This document shows positions 9,266 to 20,863 of a DNA stretch of 64,000 nucleotides, piece by piece (positions within the stretch are counted from its first letter, which is position 1; the number at the start of each line of letters is the position of its first letter). The stretch covers positions 62,001 through 126,000 of the forward strand of contig NZ_JAQITF010000001.1 of assembly GCF_028618665.1 (NCBI RefSeq), read 5' to 3'. Position numbers and translations under genes: made by a program. The notes beneath the pieces were generated by a model. That model saw only the letters and a list, made by a program, of their open reading frames with translations. It had not been told where the DNA came from and did no database searches. The stretch comes from Bartonella sp. AU16XJBT. GTDB lineage: Bacteria > Pseudomonadota > Alphaproteobacteria > Rhizobiales > Rhizobiaceae.

Positions 9266-9760
9266 GTGATAAAACTTTATTCTATAAATCCTCGTTTTTT
9301 TGTCGTTATTTTGCTCTGTATTCTTTTAATTGAGATCGCTGGTTTTATCTTTGTTGGTCAAGAAATTGGCATTTTGGCAACTTTGAGTTTGGTTATTCTC
9401 ACAACCATAGTTGGGGTGGTTTTATTGCGAATTCAAGGATTTAGCCTTTTAAAAAACATACAAAGTGAACTTATCCAAGGACGCACATTAGAAAACAATA
9501 TTATTCATGATGCTTGCATCATGTTTAGTGCGATTTTACTTATTCTTCCCGGCTTTGTAACTGATCTCTTGGGCATATTACTTCTTATTAAACCAATTCG
9601 CTCTGTTGCTTGGCATTTCTTTACATCATTAAAAAACACAATGAAGCCCAATACGAAAAGAAAAAATGACTCTGAAAAAATAATTGATCTTAACGCTGAA
9701 GATTACAAAATTCATGATACGACAGAATCTCCATGGCGCAAAAATGATGATAACCATTGA
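9266..9760 (+). CDS. fxsA: FxsA family membrane protein
   Basis: The 164-residue protein has hydrophobic segments at about residues 8-28, 31-51 and 80-105 and the family pattern LIEIAGFIFVGQEIG followed by LPGFVTDLLGILLLI. FxsA (suppressor of F exclusion of phage T7 in E. coli) is a cytoplasmic-membrane protein of unclear biochemical function. The start is GTG at 9266, with GAAGGA at 9251-9256 as ribosome binding site; the ATG at 9264 is out of frame and hits a stop at once. It is divergent from the Tim44-like gene and upstream of secB. Confidence 0.9.
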   Translation: MIKLYSINPRFFVVILLCILLIEIAGFIFVGQEIGILATLSLVILTTIVGVVLLRIQGFSLLKNIQSELIQGRTLENNIIHDACIMFSAILLILPGFVTDLLGILLLIKPIRSVAWHFFTSLKNTMKPNTKRKNDSEKIIDLNAEDYKIHDTTESPWRKNDDNH

Positions 9761-9903
9761 AATACCTAAAAAATCTGTAATGACCGAAAAAAAATAATCA
9801 AGATAAAGAGCGCATTCCTTGCAACCTTTTGCAAGGCGTGATAACCAATTCGATCTTTAGATCTAAAATAATATACATAATTGTAATGAGAGAGGTTCGT
9901 CGT

Positions 9904-10380
9904 ATGGCCGAAGGTGAAATGAACAACAGTGGTGGAGAGCCGGTTTTTGCTGTATTAACGCAATATTTAAAAGATTTATCATTCGAGAATCCAGGCGCTC
10001 CTCATTCATTGCGTGCGCGTGAAAAATCACCACAAATTGATATCAATATTAATGTCAATGCTAACCCAATTGGGGATGACAATTATGATGTTGTCTTGTC
10101 TCTCTCCGTCAAAGCTAATGATGACACTGAAACCTTATTTCATGTAGAACTAATTTACGGTGGTGTTTTCCACCTTAAAAACATTCCACAAGAACATGTT
10201 ATGCCACTGGTCTTTATTGAATGTCCCCGTCTTTTATTTCCATTTACTCGCCAAATTATATCTGATGCTACTCAAAATGGTGGTTTTCCACCTTTGTGGA
10301 TTGATCCTATTGATTTTGCAGCCCTCTTCCAAAAGCGTCTCGCTGAAGAACAAAAAGACAATCAAATACAGCCATCTTAA
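9904..10380 (+). CDS. secB: Protein-export chaperone SecB
   Basis: SecB is a cytosolic tetrameric chaperone that keeps preproteins unfolded and passes them to SecA. The start [10 protein letters not shown] at 9904 gives 158 residues, the normal size; the frame extends 25 codons upstream without family similarity. Recognisable parts are [19 protein letters not shown] near the N-terminus, [11 protein letters not shown], and the C-terminal [15 protein letters not shown] that carries SecA-contact residues. It is followed by a shared hairpin facing the convergent malic enzyme gene. Confidence 0.95.
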   Translation: MAEGEMNNSGGEPVFAVLTQYLKDLSFENPGAPHSLRAREKSPQIDININVNANPIGDDNYDVVLSLSVKANDDTETLFHVELIYGGVFHLKNIPQEHVMPLVFIECPRLLFPFTRQIISDATQNGGFPPLWIDPIDFAALFQKRLAEEQKDNQIQPS

Positions 10381-10402
10381 AAATTTATTCCTTTGCTATC
10401 AT

Positions 10403-10443
10403 AAAGCCCCTTGATATATTATGATCTACGAGGGGCTTTTTTC
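10403..10443. terminator. Bidirectional hairpin terminator between secB and maeB
   Basis: A perfect 9-base stem, AAAGCCCCT (10403-10411) and AGGGGCTTT (10431-10439), is followed by a T run on the plus strand; on the minus strand T residues also follow the stem. It sits between convergent genes and could serve both. Confidence 0.85.
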
Positions 10444-10445
10444 CT

Positions 10446-12746
10446 TTAGGTGACTTTTGCTGCATGATAAGCTGCAAGCATTGCAATATTGACAACATCT
10501 GTATCGTTACCACTAAACGGTACAATTTGGACAGATTTTTTCAATCCAATTAAAATAGGACCAATGATGGTCGCTTCACCAAGTTCTTGTAACATTTTAC
10601 TTGCAATGGAAGACGCGTGATATCCGGGCATAACCAAAATGTTAGCGGGCTCTTTTAATCCCATAAATGGATATTGCTGCATCAATTTTGAATTAAGCGC
10701 TACATCAGCACTCATTTCTCCATCAAACTCAAAATCAACTTTACGCTCATGCAAAATATTAATCGCATCCTGAATTTGCTGTGTAACCTTCCCTTTCATA
10801 TAACCAAACGTAGAAAATGCTAAAAACGCAACCCTTGGGTGATATCCAAATCCACGCACAAACAAAGCGGTTTGTTCTGCTATATCTGCAAGTTCTTCAG
10901 CATTAGGATTTTCATAAACAGCAGTATCCGCAATAAATACAGTTCGGCCACGGCAAATAGCTATTGAAATACCAATCAATCGTTCTTTTGGTTTTTCATC
11001 AATTGCCCGACGTATATCAATCAGCGCTGTTTCATAATTGCGTGTCACCCCTGTAACCATTGCATCCGCATCTCCTAGTGCCACCATACACGCAGCAAAA
11101 TAATTTCGATCATTATTGATACGTCGATGACAATCACGCAACAGCCAGCCTTGACGCTGCATCTTTTTATAAAGATAATTCGCATAAGCATCGGTACGAC
11201 AGGAAAGCTTAGCATTCATCAGTGAGATACCTTCACGCTCCAAATCAATTCCAGCGATAACAGCCGTTTCTCTTACTTGCTCTTCACGACCAACCAAAAT
11301 CGCTTGTCCTAATTTTTGATGAACATAGGAAACGGCAGCCCGCATGACTTGCTCTTCTTCACCTTCTGCAAAGACAATTTGTTTTGGTGCTTGACGAACA
11401 TGGTGATAAACCCCTCGCATCATCGAAGAAATAGGATCACGTCTCGCTTTCAAATCGCGCTCATAAGCCTCTAAATCATCTATGCTCTTTTGCGCGACAC
11501 CGCTTTCCATTGCTGCTTTTGCTACCGCACTTGAAACAACCGTGAATAAACGCGGATCAAAAGGAACAGGGATGATATAATTAGGACCAAATTTTAATCG
11601 CTTTCCGCGATAGGCTTCTGCAACGCTGTCAGGAACTTCCTCATGTGCTAAATCGGCAAGGGCCCTCGCCGCAGCAATTTTCATCTCTTCATTAATAACC
11701 GTTGCACGTACATCAAGTGCACCACGAAATATATAAGGGAAACAGAGAACATTATTAATCTGATTTGGATAATCGGAACGCCCTGTTGCTACAATGGCAT
11801 CCTGACGCACTTGCAAAACCTCTTCCGGCGTAATTTCTGGATCAGGATTGGCCATGGCAAAAATAATTGGCTTTGGCGCCATAGATTTTACCATTTCAGC
11901 AGTTAGTGCACCTTTAGCAGAAACCCCGAAAAATATATCTGCCCCTTCCATTGCTTCCATAAGCGTACGTTTATCCGTTCGAACAGCATGCGCCGATTTC
12001 CACTGATTCATTCCCTCTTTACGTCCTTCATAAACCACACCCTTTGTATCACATAATATGATATTTTCAGAACGAAAGCCCATCGCTTTAATCAGCTCAA
12101 TACAAGCAATCCCAGCAGAACCAGCACCATTACAGACTAACCGTGTGTTTTGCATATCGCGCCCTGTTAAAATCAAAGCATTAAGAACACCAGCAGCTAC
12201 AATGATTGCTGTACCGTGTTGATCATCGTGAAAAACAGGAATATTCATCACCTCACGTAGGCGACTTTCAATCATAAAGCACTCAGGCGCCTTAATGTCT
12301 TCAAGATTAATGCCACCAAAAGAGGGCTCTAAATGACGCACCAAATTGATAAAACTTTCCGTATCGTTGATATCAATTTCTAAATCAATGGAATCAATAT
12401 CCGCAAAACGCTTAAAAAGCACTGCTTTGCCTTCCATGACCGGCTTAGAGGCAAGGGCGCCTAAATTTCCTAACCCTAAGATAGCTGTACCATTTGAAAT
12501 AACAGCAACAAGATTGCCTTTTGCTGTATAATCGTAAGCTAGCGCTGGATTTTGAGCAATTGCCTTAACTGGAACTGCAACACCCGGTGAATAAGCAAGG
12601 GCTAAATCATGCTGTGTTGTCATAGACTTTGTTGCAACAATCTCAAGCTTTCCTGGTCGACCTCGACTATGAAAATCAAGAGCTTCTCGTTCGCTCGCAC
12701 TGTAAATCGTTTGGGGTGTTTTTTGATCCTGCTCGCTCTTTTTCAT
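10446..12746 (-). CDS. maeB: NADP-dependent malic enzyme with phosphotransacetylase-like domain
   Basis: The enzyme decarboxylates malate to pyruvate. At 766 residues it is the long MaeB type: an N-terminal malic enzyme half (about residues 1-430) and a C-terminal phosphate acetyltransferase-like half (about 440-766). Visible motifs are [34 protein letters not shown] with the metal-binding Asp pair, and the nucleotide-binding [12 protein letters not shown]. The C-terminal half of such proteins is thought to be regulatory, not catalytic. It converges on secB and stands alone on the minus strand, with 196 bases separating its start from mutS. Confidence 0.95.
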   Translation of the reverse strand: MKKSEQDQKTPQTIYSASEREALDFHSRGRPGKLEIVATKSMTTQHDLALAYSPGVAVPVKAIAQNPALAYDYTAKGNLVAVISNGTAILGLGNLGALASKPVMEGKAVLFKRFADIDSIDLEIDINDTESFINLVRHLEPSFGGINLEDIKAPECFMIESRLREVMNIPVFHDDQHGTAIIVAAGVLNALILTGRDMQNTRLVCNGAGSAGIACIELIKAMGFRSENIILCDTKGVVYEGRKEGMNQWKSAHAVRTDKRTLMEAMEGADIFFGVSAKGALTAEMVKSMAPKPIIFAMANPDPEITPEEVLQVRQDAIVATGRSDYPNQINNVLCFPYIFRGALDVRATVINEEMKIAAARALADLAHEEVPDSVAEAYRGKRLKFGPNYIIPVPFDPRLFTVVSSAVAKAAMESGVAQKSIDDLEAYERDLKARRDPISSMMRGVYHHVRQAPKQIVFAEGEEEQVMRAAVSYVHQKLGQAILVGREEQVRETAVIAGIDLEREGISLMNAKLSCRTDAYANYLYKKMQRQGWLLRDCHRRINNDRNYFAACMVALGDADAMVTGVTRNYETALIDIRRAIDEKPKERLIGISIAICRGRTVFIADTAVYENPNAEELADIAEQTALFVRGFGYHPRVAFLAFSTFGYMKGKVTQQIQDAINILHERKVDFEFDGEMSADVALNSKLMQQYPFMGLKEPANILVMPGYHASSIASKMLQELGEATIIGPILIGLKKSVQIVPFSGNDTDVVNIAMLAAYHAAKVT

Positions 12747-12942
12747 CTCACTTTATTTTCTCCAAAAACAGTGTAAATTTTGCTTGATAATGCGTATAAT
12801 CATTAAATTTGATTCATATGTTAGAAATCGCTATTCTTTGCCTTAGCAAATCTGATGATGTGTTGCAATTTAGAGATAAATAAATATCGAAGTAAACAAA
12901 AAAGAGCAAAAGCCTCACTGAAAGAGAACAGGCCAGGTAAAA

Positions 12943-15687
12943 ATGGATAAAAAAAACGACCATCAAAATAATTTAATTCCACAGCCTGCTTCCCTCTCTG
13001 CTTCCTCCCAAGAACGTCTTACACCTATGATGGAGCAATACATAGAAATCAAAGCCGTCCATCATGATTCCCTTCTTTTTTACCGAATGGGAGATTTTTA
13101 TGAATTATTTTTTAATGATGCAATTGAAGCTGCTCAAGCTTTAGGAATCACACTCACAGCACGCGGAAAACATTTAGGGCAAGATATTCCTATGTGTGGT
13201 GTTCCCGTTCATGCTGCAGACGATTATTTGCAAAAACTGATTGCTTGTGGTTATCGCGTTGCTGTTTGTGAACAAACAGAAGATCCTGCTGAGGCAAAAA
13301 AACGGGGCTCAAAATCTGTCGTTCGGCGTGATGTTGTTCGCCTTGTAACCCCTGGAACAATAACAGAAGAAAAACTCCTTGATCCAACACGCGCAAATTA
13401 TTTGATGACACTTTCCCGTATAAAAACCGGCGATGGAGAAGAATTTGCCCTTTCTTGGATTGATATTTCAACAGGTATATTTCGTGTAACAGAAAGCCGT
13501 CAAGAAAAACTTTTAGCAGATATTATGCGTGTGGATCCGCAAGAAATCATTGTTGCTGATTCCTTTTTTTATGATAAATCGCACAAATCACTTTTTAATA
13601 TTCTTGATCGTATCGTTGCACCTCAACCGGCTTGTCTCTTTGATACCCTCACCGCTGAACGCGATATTTGCACTTATTTTAAACTTTCAACGCTTGAAGG
13701 TGTTGCCGATTATTCACGCTGTGAACTCTCTGCCATCGTAGCTGCTATTCGTTATATCGAAAAAACACAAATCACGCATCGTCCTCCTCTCATGCAACCT
13801 GAGCGCCAAAATGAAAGTGCTACCCTTTTTATTGATGCCGCAACCAGACTAAGCCTTGAGCTTATTCGAACGACATCAGGTCAACGGGATGGAAGCCTAT
13901 TAAAAGCTATTGATCGCACTGTAACAGGGGGGGGATCTCGCCTTCTCATCGATCGCCTTATTTCTCCTCTCACAACCCCTTCAGCGATTGATACACGTTT
14001 GGATTCTATTGATTTTTTTCTCCGTAATCCTTCTCTTGCAGAAGCGATAAAGCTCACTTTAAAAGGGGGACCAGATATGCCCCGCGCTGTTTCACGTTTG
14101 GCTCTTGGACGAGGAGGTCCCCGTGATATGGCAACGATTCAGCGCGGCTTTGAAATCATTCGTGAAATTCACCAGCTTCTTAATAATGAGCTCCTGCCTC
14201 AAGAAATAAGTGATATACAACAGGTGTTTTCAAATCTACCCGTTGCTTTACATTGCCATTTAGACCAAGCATTAGCCGATGATCTCCCACTACTTAAACG
14301 TGATGGTGGTTTTATTCGTTCCAATTATCATAAAGTGCTCGATGAAATGCGTGCTTTACGGGATGAATCGCGCCGTGTCATTGCTGAACTTCAAGCGCAA
14401 TATGCCCAAGAAACAGATATTAAGACGCTAAAAATAAAGCATAATAATATTCTAGGCTATTTCATTGAAGTTACCAATATACAAGCATCTGCCCTTACAA
14501 ATAATCCACAAGCTAAAGCACGTTTTATTCATCGGCAAACAATGGCAAACGCTATGCGTTTTACGACAACAGAGCTTGCTGATCTTGAAAGTCGTATTGC
14601 CCATGCTGCCAACCACGCCTTGACACTTGAACTGGAAATCTTTGATGCTCTTGTTCAGGAAATTATTGAACAAGTTGATTTTATTCGTAAAGCCGCTGAA
14701 GCGCTTGCTATTTTAGATGTTTCTGTCGCTTTAGCACATCTTGCTGAGGAACAAGGATATTGCCGCCCTAAAATTGATCATTCACTGACCTTTCATATCA
14801 GCGGGGGACGCCATCCTGTTGTTGAGCAAGCACTCCGCAAACAAGCAGCAGAACCCTTTGTTGCCAATAATTGTGATCTCTCTGTGCAAGAAAATCAGCA
14901 ATATGCAGCAATCTGGCTTTTGACAGGGCCTAATATGGGAGGAAAATCAACTTTTTTACGGCAAAATGCTCTCATTGCTATTATGGCGCAAATGGGGTCC
15001 TTTGTTCCAGCAACCTCAGCGCATATTGGCGTCGTTGATCGCCTTTTTAGTCGCGTTGGTGCTTCCGATGATCTTGCACGAGGGCGCTCAACCTTTATGA
15101 TGGAAATGGTTGAAACAGCAACGATTCTCAATCATGCTAGTAACCATTCTCTTGTTATTCTCGATGAAATAGGACGTGGAACTTCAACCTTTGACGGGCT
15201 TTCTATTGCTTGGGCAGCCGTTGAATATCTCCATGAAGTTAACCACTGTCGTGCTATTCTTGCTACCCATTTTCATGAAATGACTGCTCTTACCGAAAAA
15301 CTTGACAGACTGCATAATGTAACCATGAAAGTCAAAAATTGGAATGGTGATGTGGTTTTTCTTCATGAGGTCACACCAGGAGCCGCTGACCGATCCTATG
15401 GGGTACAAGTTGCAAAGCTTGCTGGGCTTCCTCCAGCCGTTATTACACGAGCGACAGATGTCCTCCATCAATTAGAACAAGGTGAAATGGCTGGAAAAGG
15501 GCATAAACTCATTGATGACTTACCACTCTTTTCTCTTAAAGCAACCTCTCCCCTCAACGAAGAGAGAAACAAACATGATGCGCTTCACGAAGCTTTAAAA
15601 AATATTCATCCCGATGAACTCTCCCCTAAGCAAGCTTTAGAAGCAATTTATCACCTCAAACAGCTTGAAAAGAATACCCCCCTATAA
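12943..15687 (+). CDS. mutS: DNA mismatch repair protein MutS
   Basis: MutS recognises mismatches and small loops and recruits MutL. The 914-residue length is normal for alphaproteobacteria. The mismatch-binding [11 protein letters not shown] (with the intercalating Phe and the Glu of FYE) is at about residues 46-56. The ABC-type ATPase has Walker [10 protein letters not shown] at about residues 662-670, Walker [17 protein letters not shown] at about 737-752, and [10 protein letters not shown]. The start ATGGATAAAAAAAACGAC follows AGGCCAGG at reasonable spacing. It is monocistronic. Confidence 0.97.
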   Translation: MDKKNDHQNNLIPQPASLSASSQERLTPMMEQYIEIKAVHHDSLLFYRMGDFYELFFNDAIEAAQALGITLTARGKHLGQDIPMCGVPVHAADDYLQKLIACGYRVAVCEQTEDPAEAKKRGSKSVVRRDVVRLVTPGTITEEKLLDPTRANYLMTLSRIKTGDGEEFALSWIDISTGIFRVTESRQEKLLADIMRVDPQEIIVADSFFYDKSHKSLFNILDRIVAPQPACLFDTLTAERDICTYFKLSTLEGVADYSRCELSAIVAAIRYIEKTQITHRPPLMQPERQNESATLFIDAATRLSLELIRTTSGQRDGSLLKAIDRTVTGGGSRLLIDRLISPLTTPSAIDTRLDSIDFFLRNPSLAEAIKLTLKGGPDMPRAVSRLALGRGGPRDMATIQRGFEIIREIHQLLNNELLPQEISDIQQVFSNLPVALHCHLDQALADDLPLLKRDGGFIRSNYHKVLDEMRALRDESRRVIAELQAQYAQETDIKTLKIKHNNILGYFIEVTNIQASALTNNPQAKARFIHRQTMANAMRFTTTELADLESRIAHAANHALTLELEIFDALVQEIIEQVDFIRKAAEALAILDVSVALAHLAEEQGYCRPKIDHSLTFHISGGRHPVVEQALRKQAAEPFVANNCDLSVQENQQYAAIWLLTGPNMGGKSTFLRQNALIAIMAQMGSFVPATSAHIGVVDRLFSRVGASDDLARGRSTFMMEMVETATILNHASNHSLVILDEIGRGTSTFDGLSIAWAAVEYLHEVNHCRAILATHFHEMTALTEKLDRLHNVTMKVKNWNGDVVFLHEVTPGAADRSYGVQVAKLAGLPPAVITRATDVLHQLEQGEMAGKGHKLIDDLPLFSLKATSPLNEERNKHDALHEALKNIHPDELSPKQALEAIYHLKQLEKNTPL

Positions 15688-15879
15688 AAAATAGATGTTC
15701 TTTTTTATTAAAAAGCTTTCTTAATAGGAAATTACCAGTCCCCTTTTTTGATAGGTTTTAGTATAAAATCGCTCTTCACTCGTTCCTATTCTCTTTTCTG
15801 CACAACATATTTTGATAAGCATAGAGAGAAAAAACGGACCTATCCTCATATTTCCTTAGATCAAGGCTAACTTTTATAC
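15688..15879. other. Gap downstream of mutS
   Basis: AT-rich sequence with no supportable gene and no clear terminator. It leads into a stretch resembling ilvD; weak similarity to ilvD may extend into this part but I could not follow it reliably. Confidence 0.35.
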
Positions 15880-16195
15880 AAAAAAATTAATCAATATCGA
15901 CGCTTTTTACAAAACAGTCATTTTTTACAAAGATTGTTATGAAATTTTCTCTCTCCTGCGAATAAACATGTTTAATGAATCATACTTTTTCACGATCAAT
16001 ATTACTGTTATCGTAATTATTTTTATCATAGAAGCAGCTTTGGTCTAAAGCTGTCTGTGTTGGAATACCACCCAAATTTGCATGATAAATTCATAGATAA
16101 TGAAGTTATCCATTTTCTTCACATTTTAAACGATAAAGAGCTCTTTATACCGGTTTTACATAGGTTTTATAAGTGAATCTTGCTTCTTTTTATTT
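15880..16195 (-). pseudogene. Decayed internal fragment of an ilvD duplicate
   Basis: This stretch aligns, in order and on the same strand, with the interior of the intact ilvD next to it (about 16785-17070). Exact matches include the 15-mer CTTTTTCACGATCAA (15985-15999 versus 16903-16917) and the 16-mer TCTGTGTTGGAATACC (16054-16069 versus 16957-16972). Weaker similarity links them, such as the TTTTTACAAAACAGTCAT region against TTTTTACAATACAGCCAT. Length differences between anchors (69 versus 54 bases) show small indels and no frame is open. It is best read as a tandem duplication whose downstream copy has eroded. Confidence 0.75.
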
Positions 16196-16282
16196 TCTTA
16201 AAAGACCTTTGAACTCCTTCCCGTATCTCAAAAAATGAAGATTTTCACTCTCTCTTTTTTATAAAACGCGTCCTTCATCTCA

Positions 16283-18121
16283 TCAAATATTACGAACTGC
16301 ACCCTTTGCTGCAGATGTTGTCATCGCAGCATAAGCTTTGAGAGCCTTTGAAACTTTACGCTGACGCTTCTCAACCGGTTGCCAAGCATCTTTTCCTTTT
16401 GCTTCCATCTTAGCACGACGCTGCTTCATCTCAACATCATCAACCAACATATGAATGCTACGGTTTGGAATATCAATTTCTATGATATCCCCTTCTTCCA
16501 CCAGCGCAATTTCTCCTCCTTCAGCCGCTTCTGGTGAAACATGTCCTATCGAGAGCCCTGAGCTGCCCCCTGAAAAACGTCCATCCGTAACAAGTGCACA
16601 AACTTTGCCCAATCCTTTAGATTTGAGATAACTCGTGGGATAAAGCATTTCTTGCATTCCAGGTCCCCCACGTGGTCCTTCATAACGGATTAAAACAATT
16701 TCACCTGTTTTAATTTTATCATTTAAAATTGCTGAAACAGCTGAATCTTGACTTTCAAAAATTCTTGCTGGACCTTTAAAAGTCAAAATTGATTGATCAA
16801 CGCCTGCTGTTTTTACAATACAGCCATCTTTGGCTAGATTTCCATAAAGAACTGCCAATCCTCCATCTTGTGAATAGGCATGTTCCTTATCGCGGATCAC
16901 TCCTTTTTCACGATCAAGATCAAGAGTCTCATAGCGACAAGATTGGCTAAAAGCTCTCTGTGTTGGAATACCCCCTGGAGCAGCACGATAAAATGTACGA
17001 ACTGTTGGTTCACTGGTTTGTTTTATATCCCAATAATCAAGAGCTTCTTTCATCGTTTTTGCATGAACCGTATAAGTTGATGTATCAATGAGTCCCGCCG
17101 CATCTAGTTCGCCTAAAAGCCCCATAATACCTCCCGCGCGATGAACATCTTCCATATGGACATTCGCAACAGCAGGTGCAACCTTGCATAAAACTGGAAC
17201 ACGACGTGAAAGGTGATCGATATCCGTCATGGTAAAATCCACCTCACCTTCCTGCGCCGCTGCTAAAAGATGCAGTACTGTATTGGTTGATCCTCCCATG
17301 GCTATATCAACGGTCATGGCATTTTCAAAAGCCTTGCGTGAAGCAATAGAGCGTGGCAAAACTGTTTCATCATCATTTTCATAATAACGCTTGACCAATG
17401 CAACAATCTGCCTTCCAGCTTCTTCAAAGAGCATCTGTCGATCTCTATGTGTTGCTAACACGGATCCATTTCCAGGAAGCGAAAGCCCCAAGGCTTCCGT
17501 TAAGCAATTCATGGAATTGGCCGTAAACATTCCTGAACAAGAACCACATGTAGGACAAGCAGCACGCTCCATTTCAGCAACTTCTTCTTCTGAATTCAGA
17601 TCTGAAGCGGCAGCAACCATGGCATCAACCAAATCAACCCTTAAATCTTGATCTTTCCATTTAATCTTACCGGCTTCCATAGGACCGCCTGAAACAAAGA
17701 TTGTTGGAATATTCAACCGTAAAGCAGCCATTAACATTCCAGGGGTAATTTTGTCACAATTAGAAATACAGACAAGAGCATCCGCACAATGGGCATTGAC
17801 CATATACTCTACAGAATCAGCAATAATTTCACGTGAGGGCAAAGAATAAAGCATTCCATCGTGCCCCATCGCAATTCCATCATCGACAGCAATGGTATTA
17901 AACTCTTTTGCAACACCACCGGCAATTTCTATCTGTTGTGCAACCAATTGTCCAAGATCTTTTAGATGGACATGCCCTGGTACAAATTGTGTAAAAGAAT
18001 TCGCAATCGCAATAATGGGTTTACCAAAATCTGTATCTTTCATCCCTGTTGCACGCCAAAGTCCGCGAGCTCCTGCCATATTACGCCCGTGAGTCGATAT
18101 TCTTGAACGGTAAGAAGGCAT
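16283..18121 (-). CDS. ilvD: Dihydroxy-acid dehydratase
   Basis: This Fe-S enzyme carries out the penultimate dehydration in valine and isoleucine synthesis and on the route to leucine and pantothenate. Started at [15 protein letters not shown] (nine codons inside the longest frame) it is 612 residues, the usual size. Cluster-ligand cysteine motifs are visible: [13 protein letters not shown] and [38 protein letters not shown] is near the C-terminus. The gene is monocistronic, with an eroded duplicate fragment 3' of it and another eroded coding stretch in the gap 5' of it. Confidence 0.96.
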   Translation of the reverse strand: MPSYRSRISTHGRNMAGARGLWRATGMKDTDFGKPIIAIANSFTQFVPGHVHLKDLGQLVAQQIEIAGGVAKEFNTIAVDDGIAMGHDGMLYSLPSREIIADSVEYMVNAHCADALVCISNCDKITPGMLMAALRLNIPTIFVSGGPMEAGKIKWKDQDLRVDLVDAMVAAASDLNSEEEVAEMERAACPTCGSCSGMFTANSMNCLTEALGLSLPGNGSVLATHRDRQMLFEEAGRQIVALVKRYYENDDETVLPRSIASRKAFENAMTVDIAMGGSTNTVLHLLAAAQEGEVDFTMTDIDHLSRRVPVLCKVAPAVANVHMEDVHRAGGIMGLLGELDAAGLIDTSTYTVHAKTMKEALDYWDIKQTSEPTVRTFYRAAPGGIPTQRAFSQSCRYETLDLDREKGVIRDKEHAYSQDGGLAVLYGNLAKDGCIVKTAGVDQSILTFKGPARIFESQDSAVSAILNDKIKTGEIVLIRYEGPRGGPGMQEMLYPTSYLKSKGLGKVCALVTDGRFSGGSSGLSIGHVSPEAAEGGEIALVEEGDIIEIDIPNRSIHMLVDDVEMKQRRAKMEAKGKDAWQPVEKRQRKVSKALKAYAAMTTSAAKGAVRNI

Positions 18122-18249
18122 TATTTTTTTCCCCTCAAATAATTCCATTTCGCTTGTTGTGCTGTAACTTCACTCTAAAAACAAGAACTTTAATATTTAA
18201 AAGAGAAAAATACCTTGTACTGAAGCATTTGAAACACAAAATTAAAAAC
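18122..18249 (-). promoter_or_regulatory. Upstream region of ilvD
   Basis: This stretch should carry the ilvD promoter, being immediately 5' of its start on the minus strand. I see no leader peptide rich in branched-chain codons and no attenuator hairpin. The ribosome binding site is GGGG-type just before the start (CCCCTC at 18131-18136 on the plus strand). Confidence 0.3.
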
Positions 18250-18720
18250 ACTGTATAAGCTTCTTCATAAAGCTCTATTGTTTTATTACCTGCCCATTAA
18301 CATCTAATCCCAGCGCCCCTGCACGTTTGAGACAAATATCAAAACAATTCAATACAACACGAACTGTTCCAGATTTTTACATGCCAGATTTAGTGAATAT
18401 ATTGCCCCGACCTGTTTGCGTAATTTCTGAAACAATAAAACAGCTTTATTGGTAAAGAATATGAAAGCCTAATGGTATAAAAACTTACCAACTCCTTACA
18501 TTTCAGCTTTACGCCTTTCAAAAGCATCCATAGCGATATCTTAAATAATGATGGCACATTGTCTCATACTTTTGTTTTTCACATTCTTCAATGAAGTCAC
18601 GCCCCTTACGAAGAATAGAATACTCAACAAAATACACTCATCCTTCCAATTCACGCACTCGTTTTAAAGAAGTATCTCTACGCTGCTCTAGCCTATTTCA
18701 TCACCAAGCGCGTGAGTAAT
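18250..18720 (-). pseudogene. Decayed coding remnant of unknown family
   Basis: Read on the minus strand with several frame changes and stops, this stretch gives protein-like segments in one direction: TSLKRVRELEG, then FVEYSILRKGRDFIEECEK, then MDAFERRKAEM, then TGRGNIFTKSG and GTVRVVLNCFDICLKRAGAL ending GLDVNGQVIKQ before a stop near 18275. The charged helical segments followed by this C-terminal stretch look like one former small protein of roughly 120-150 residues. I do not recognise the family. A phage or plasmid origin is possible but unsupported. Confidence 0.45.
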
Positions 18721-19222
18721 CTAACGGCCCCATAAATAAATAAAACTTATAGAGCACCACTACCTTTACACTTATGTAAAGAAAAATTTGGAAAAATCAT
18801 ATACTTCGATAATTCCCAATGTTACAAAAGTCTTTGGCAATTAAGACAATTCATAAGAGGCATATTCCTTCCTTCACGTATTTTTACCTATACTCCAACT
18901 CTACTTATGACTGAAAAACAAGCAATTTAAATTGATCAATATAAGAGAACCTTAAACGAGAGAATCTCATGATTTTGGGGACTCATTCCAGTTGAAAAAA
19001 TCAATTATAAATACTCATCACTATTTTATTGAGTAATAACGCACATTGCATCAGGATGCCAATCCTTTTAAGCTCCCCTCCACACAATACCAAGACACCA
19101 CCCGCCCTCACCAACAAAGGAAGGAAAAAGTCCAACAATACCGCTAAATAGCTTAATACCCTTTAATTGAAAAAAAACGGATAAAATTTATAAAGAGCTT
19201 AAGTTTTTTCTCATCAAGCAAT
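18721..19222. other. Gene-poor gap before DUF1150 gene
   Basis: About 500 AT-rich bases at the 3' side of the DUF1150 gene. No open frame, hairpin terminator or recognised repeat copy was found. Confidence 0.35.
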
Positions 19223-19474
19223 CTAGTGCAGAGTTACAATTTGGAGCTCATGCTCATTGGCTCCAGCAAGGGCAATAGAGCGTTCATCGGATAAAATGAT
19301 AGGATAACCTGTTTCACCAAAAAGCGCCCATATGGTAATCCCTGGGGTCATGGGGGGAAGATCTGGAAAATTTTTAGCCAGATCATCTGTACAAACCTTT
19401 TTTAAATAGGCAATCTGTCCTGTATCAGAGTAGGACGTATTCTGAAACGATAAGCTTTGTTTATGTTCTCCCAT
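19223..19474 (-). CDS. DUF1150 family protein
   Basis: The 83-residue protein matches the small DUF1150 family of Rhizobiales, in which a short N-terminus is followed by the ALFGETGYPIILSDERSIAL pattern (residues about 50-69). The function is unknown. It is almost always encoded next to a small heat-shock gene, as here: it starts 26 bases after the hsp20 stop on the same strand. A role in the heat-stress response is an inference from that pairing only. Confidence 0.85.
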   Translation of the reverse strand: MGEHKQSLSFQNTSYSDTGQIAYLKKVCTDDLAKNFPDLPPMTPGITIWALFGETGYPIILSDERSIALAGANEHELQIVTLH

Positions 19475-19500
19475 TTCACTGTTCCTTTACGCCTTAACTT

Positions 19501-19932
19501 TTATGTCTCACCACTACTGGCTTTAATTGGAATCTGTTTTATTTCTTTTTTTAATTTTGGTTGATACAGACTAATTGATAAAAGACCATTTTTCAACTCG
19601 GCATTTGTGACATTCATCCCTTCCGCGAGGACAAAGGTCCGCTGGAATTGTCGCGCGGCTATACCGCGATATAAATATTGATGATTTTGATTGTCTGTTT
19701 GTTTACCATGAATAACCAATTGATTATCATCGAGTAAAATATTAAGATGATTAATCTTAAATCCAGCAACGGCCAAAGTTATCCGGATATGATTTGCATC
19801 ATCGTTTTTATGTAAACGTTCAATATTATAGGCTGGGTAAGCCTCATCAGCCTTACCGATACGTTGTAATATTTTTTCTACGGTTTCAAATCCTAAAAGA
19901 AAAGGATTGGAGAAAGGTGTCACATGTGTCAT
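19501..19932 (-). CDS. Hsp20/alpha-crystallin small heat-shock protein
   Basis: This is an ATP-independent holdase of the IbpA type, 143 residues. The alpha-crystallin domain covers about residues 35-125 (IRITLAVAGFKINHLNILLD, then LYRGIAARQFQRTFVLAEGM). The C-terminal tail has an I-x-I-type anchor in QIPIKASSGE. The N-terminal arm MTHVTPFSNPFLLGFETVEK is typical of rhizobial class A members. It is divergent from nth and upstream of DUF1150. Rhizobial homologues are often controlled by RNA thermometers; I could not confirm such a fold in the short leader. Confidence 0.92.
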   Translation of the reverse strand: MTHVTPFSNPFLLGFETVEKILQRIGKADEAYPAYNIERLHKNDDANHIRITLAVAGFKINHLNILLDDNQLVIHGKQTDNQNHQYLYRGIAARQFQRTFVLAEGMNVTNAELKNGLLSISLYQPKLKKEIKQIPIKASSGET

Positions 19933-20052
19933 TCATGAGTATCCTCTTTAAAGCGGCTTTACTTGACCAAACTCTATATAAAATGTTCGCTGCATTCTTC
20001 TCATATGGCGAGCGCGCATGATAACTTCAAGAGAGAAGATTAAGAGAGTTCA

Positions 20053-20814
20053 ATGCCTCAAAGTAACATAAAAATACCTCGAAATACCATAAAATTGTCA
20101 AAGGTGCGAAATTTATCTGGTATATTATATGATGAAGATGAAATTACAGAAATATTTCGCCGTTTTTCTGTGCAACGCCCAACCCCTAAGAGTGATCTTA
20201 ACTATATAAATACTTTTACGCTTTTGGTTGCCGTGGTTCTTTCAGCTCAAGCGACAGATATAAGCGTTAATAAAGCGACAAGAGAACTCTTTCGCCTTGC
20301 TGATCGACCAGAAAAAATGGTTGCATTAGGGGAAGAAGAAATCGCACATCATATCCGTTCAATTGGTCTTTGGCGTGCAAAAGCACGCAATGTTTATGCA
20401 CTTTGTAACTGTTTAATGGACCAATATGGCGGTCAAGTCCCTGATACGCGTGAAGCACTTATGGCTCTTCCGGGCGTGGGGCGTAAAACAGCTAATGTTG
20501 TTTTGAATGTTGCTTTTGGTCAGCCTACATTGGCGGTCGATACACATATTTTTCGCTTAAGCAATCGTCTTGGTTTGGCGCCTGGCAAAACACCAGAGAT
20601 TGTTGAGAAAAAATTATTAAAAATTATACCGGTTCATTATCTTCGTCATGCACATCATTGGCTGATTTTACATGGACGCTATATTTGCCAAGCACGTAAG
20701 GCACAATGTACGCAATGCATTATTGCTGATTTATGTAAAGCCGCAAGCAAAACAAATGCTATTCCAGCACCTTTGGTTGAAATTCAAGGCAATGGAGCGC
20801 CGATTTTTTTGTAA
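20053..20814 (+). CDS. nth: Endonuclease III
   Basis: Nth is a bifunctional DNA glycosylase/AP lyase that removes oxidised pyrimidines. The 253-residue protein has the helix-hairpin-helix LPGVGRKTANVVLN with the catalytic lysine, the catalytic aspartate in LAVDTHIFRLSNRLGLAPG, and the [4Fe-4S] loop C-x6-C-x2-C-x5-C seen in CQARKAQCTQCIIADLC. The N-terminus is about 35 residues longer than E. coli Nth. The start at 20053 has AAGAGAG upstream. It diverges from hsp20. Confidence 0.96.
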   Translation: MPQSNIKIPRNTIKLSKVRNLSGILYDEDEITEIFRRFSVQRPTPKSDLNYINTFTLLVAVVLSAQATDISVNKATRELFRLADRPEKMVALGEEEIAHHIRSIGLWRAKARNVYALCNCLMDQYGGQVPDTREALMALPGVGRKTANVVLNVAFGQPTLAVDTHIFRLSNRLGLAPGKTPEIVEKKLLKIIPVHYLRHAHHWLILHGRYICQARKAQCTQCIIADLCKAASKTNAIPAPLVEIQGNGAPIFL

Positions 20815-20863
20815 TACGCTCTTGATATTTTGTTTAGACTAGCTTATGAAAGCGCTTTTGAAG

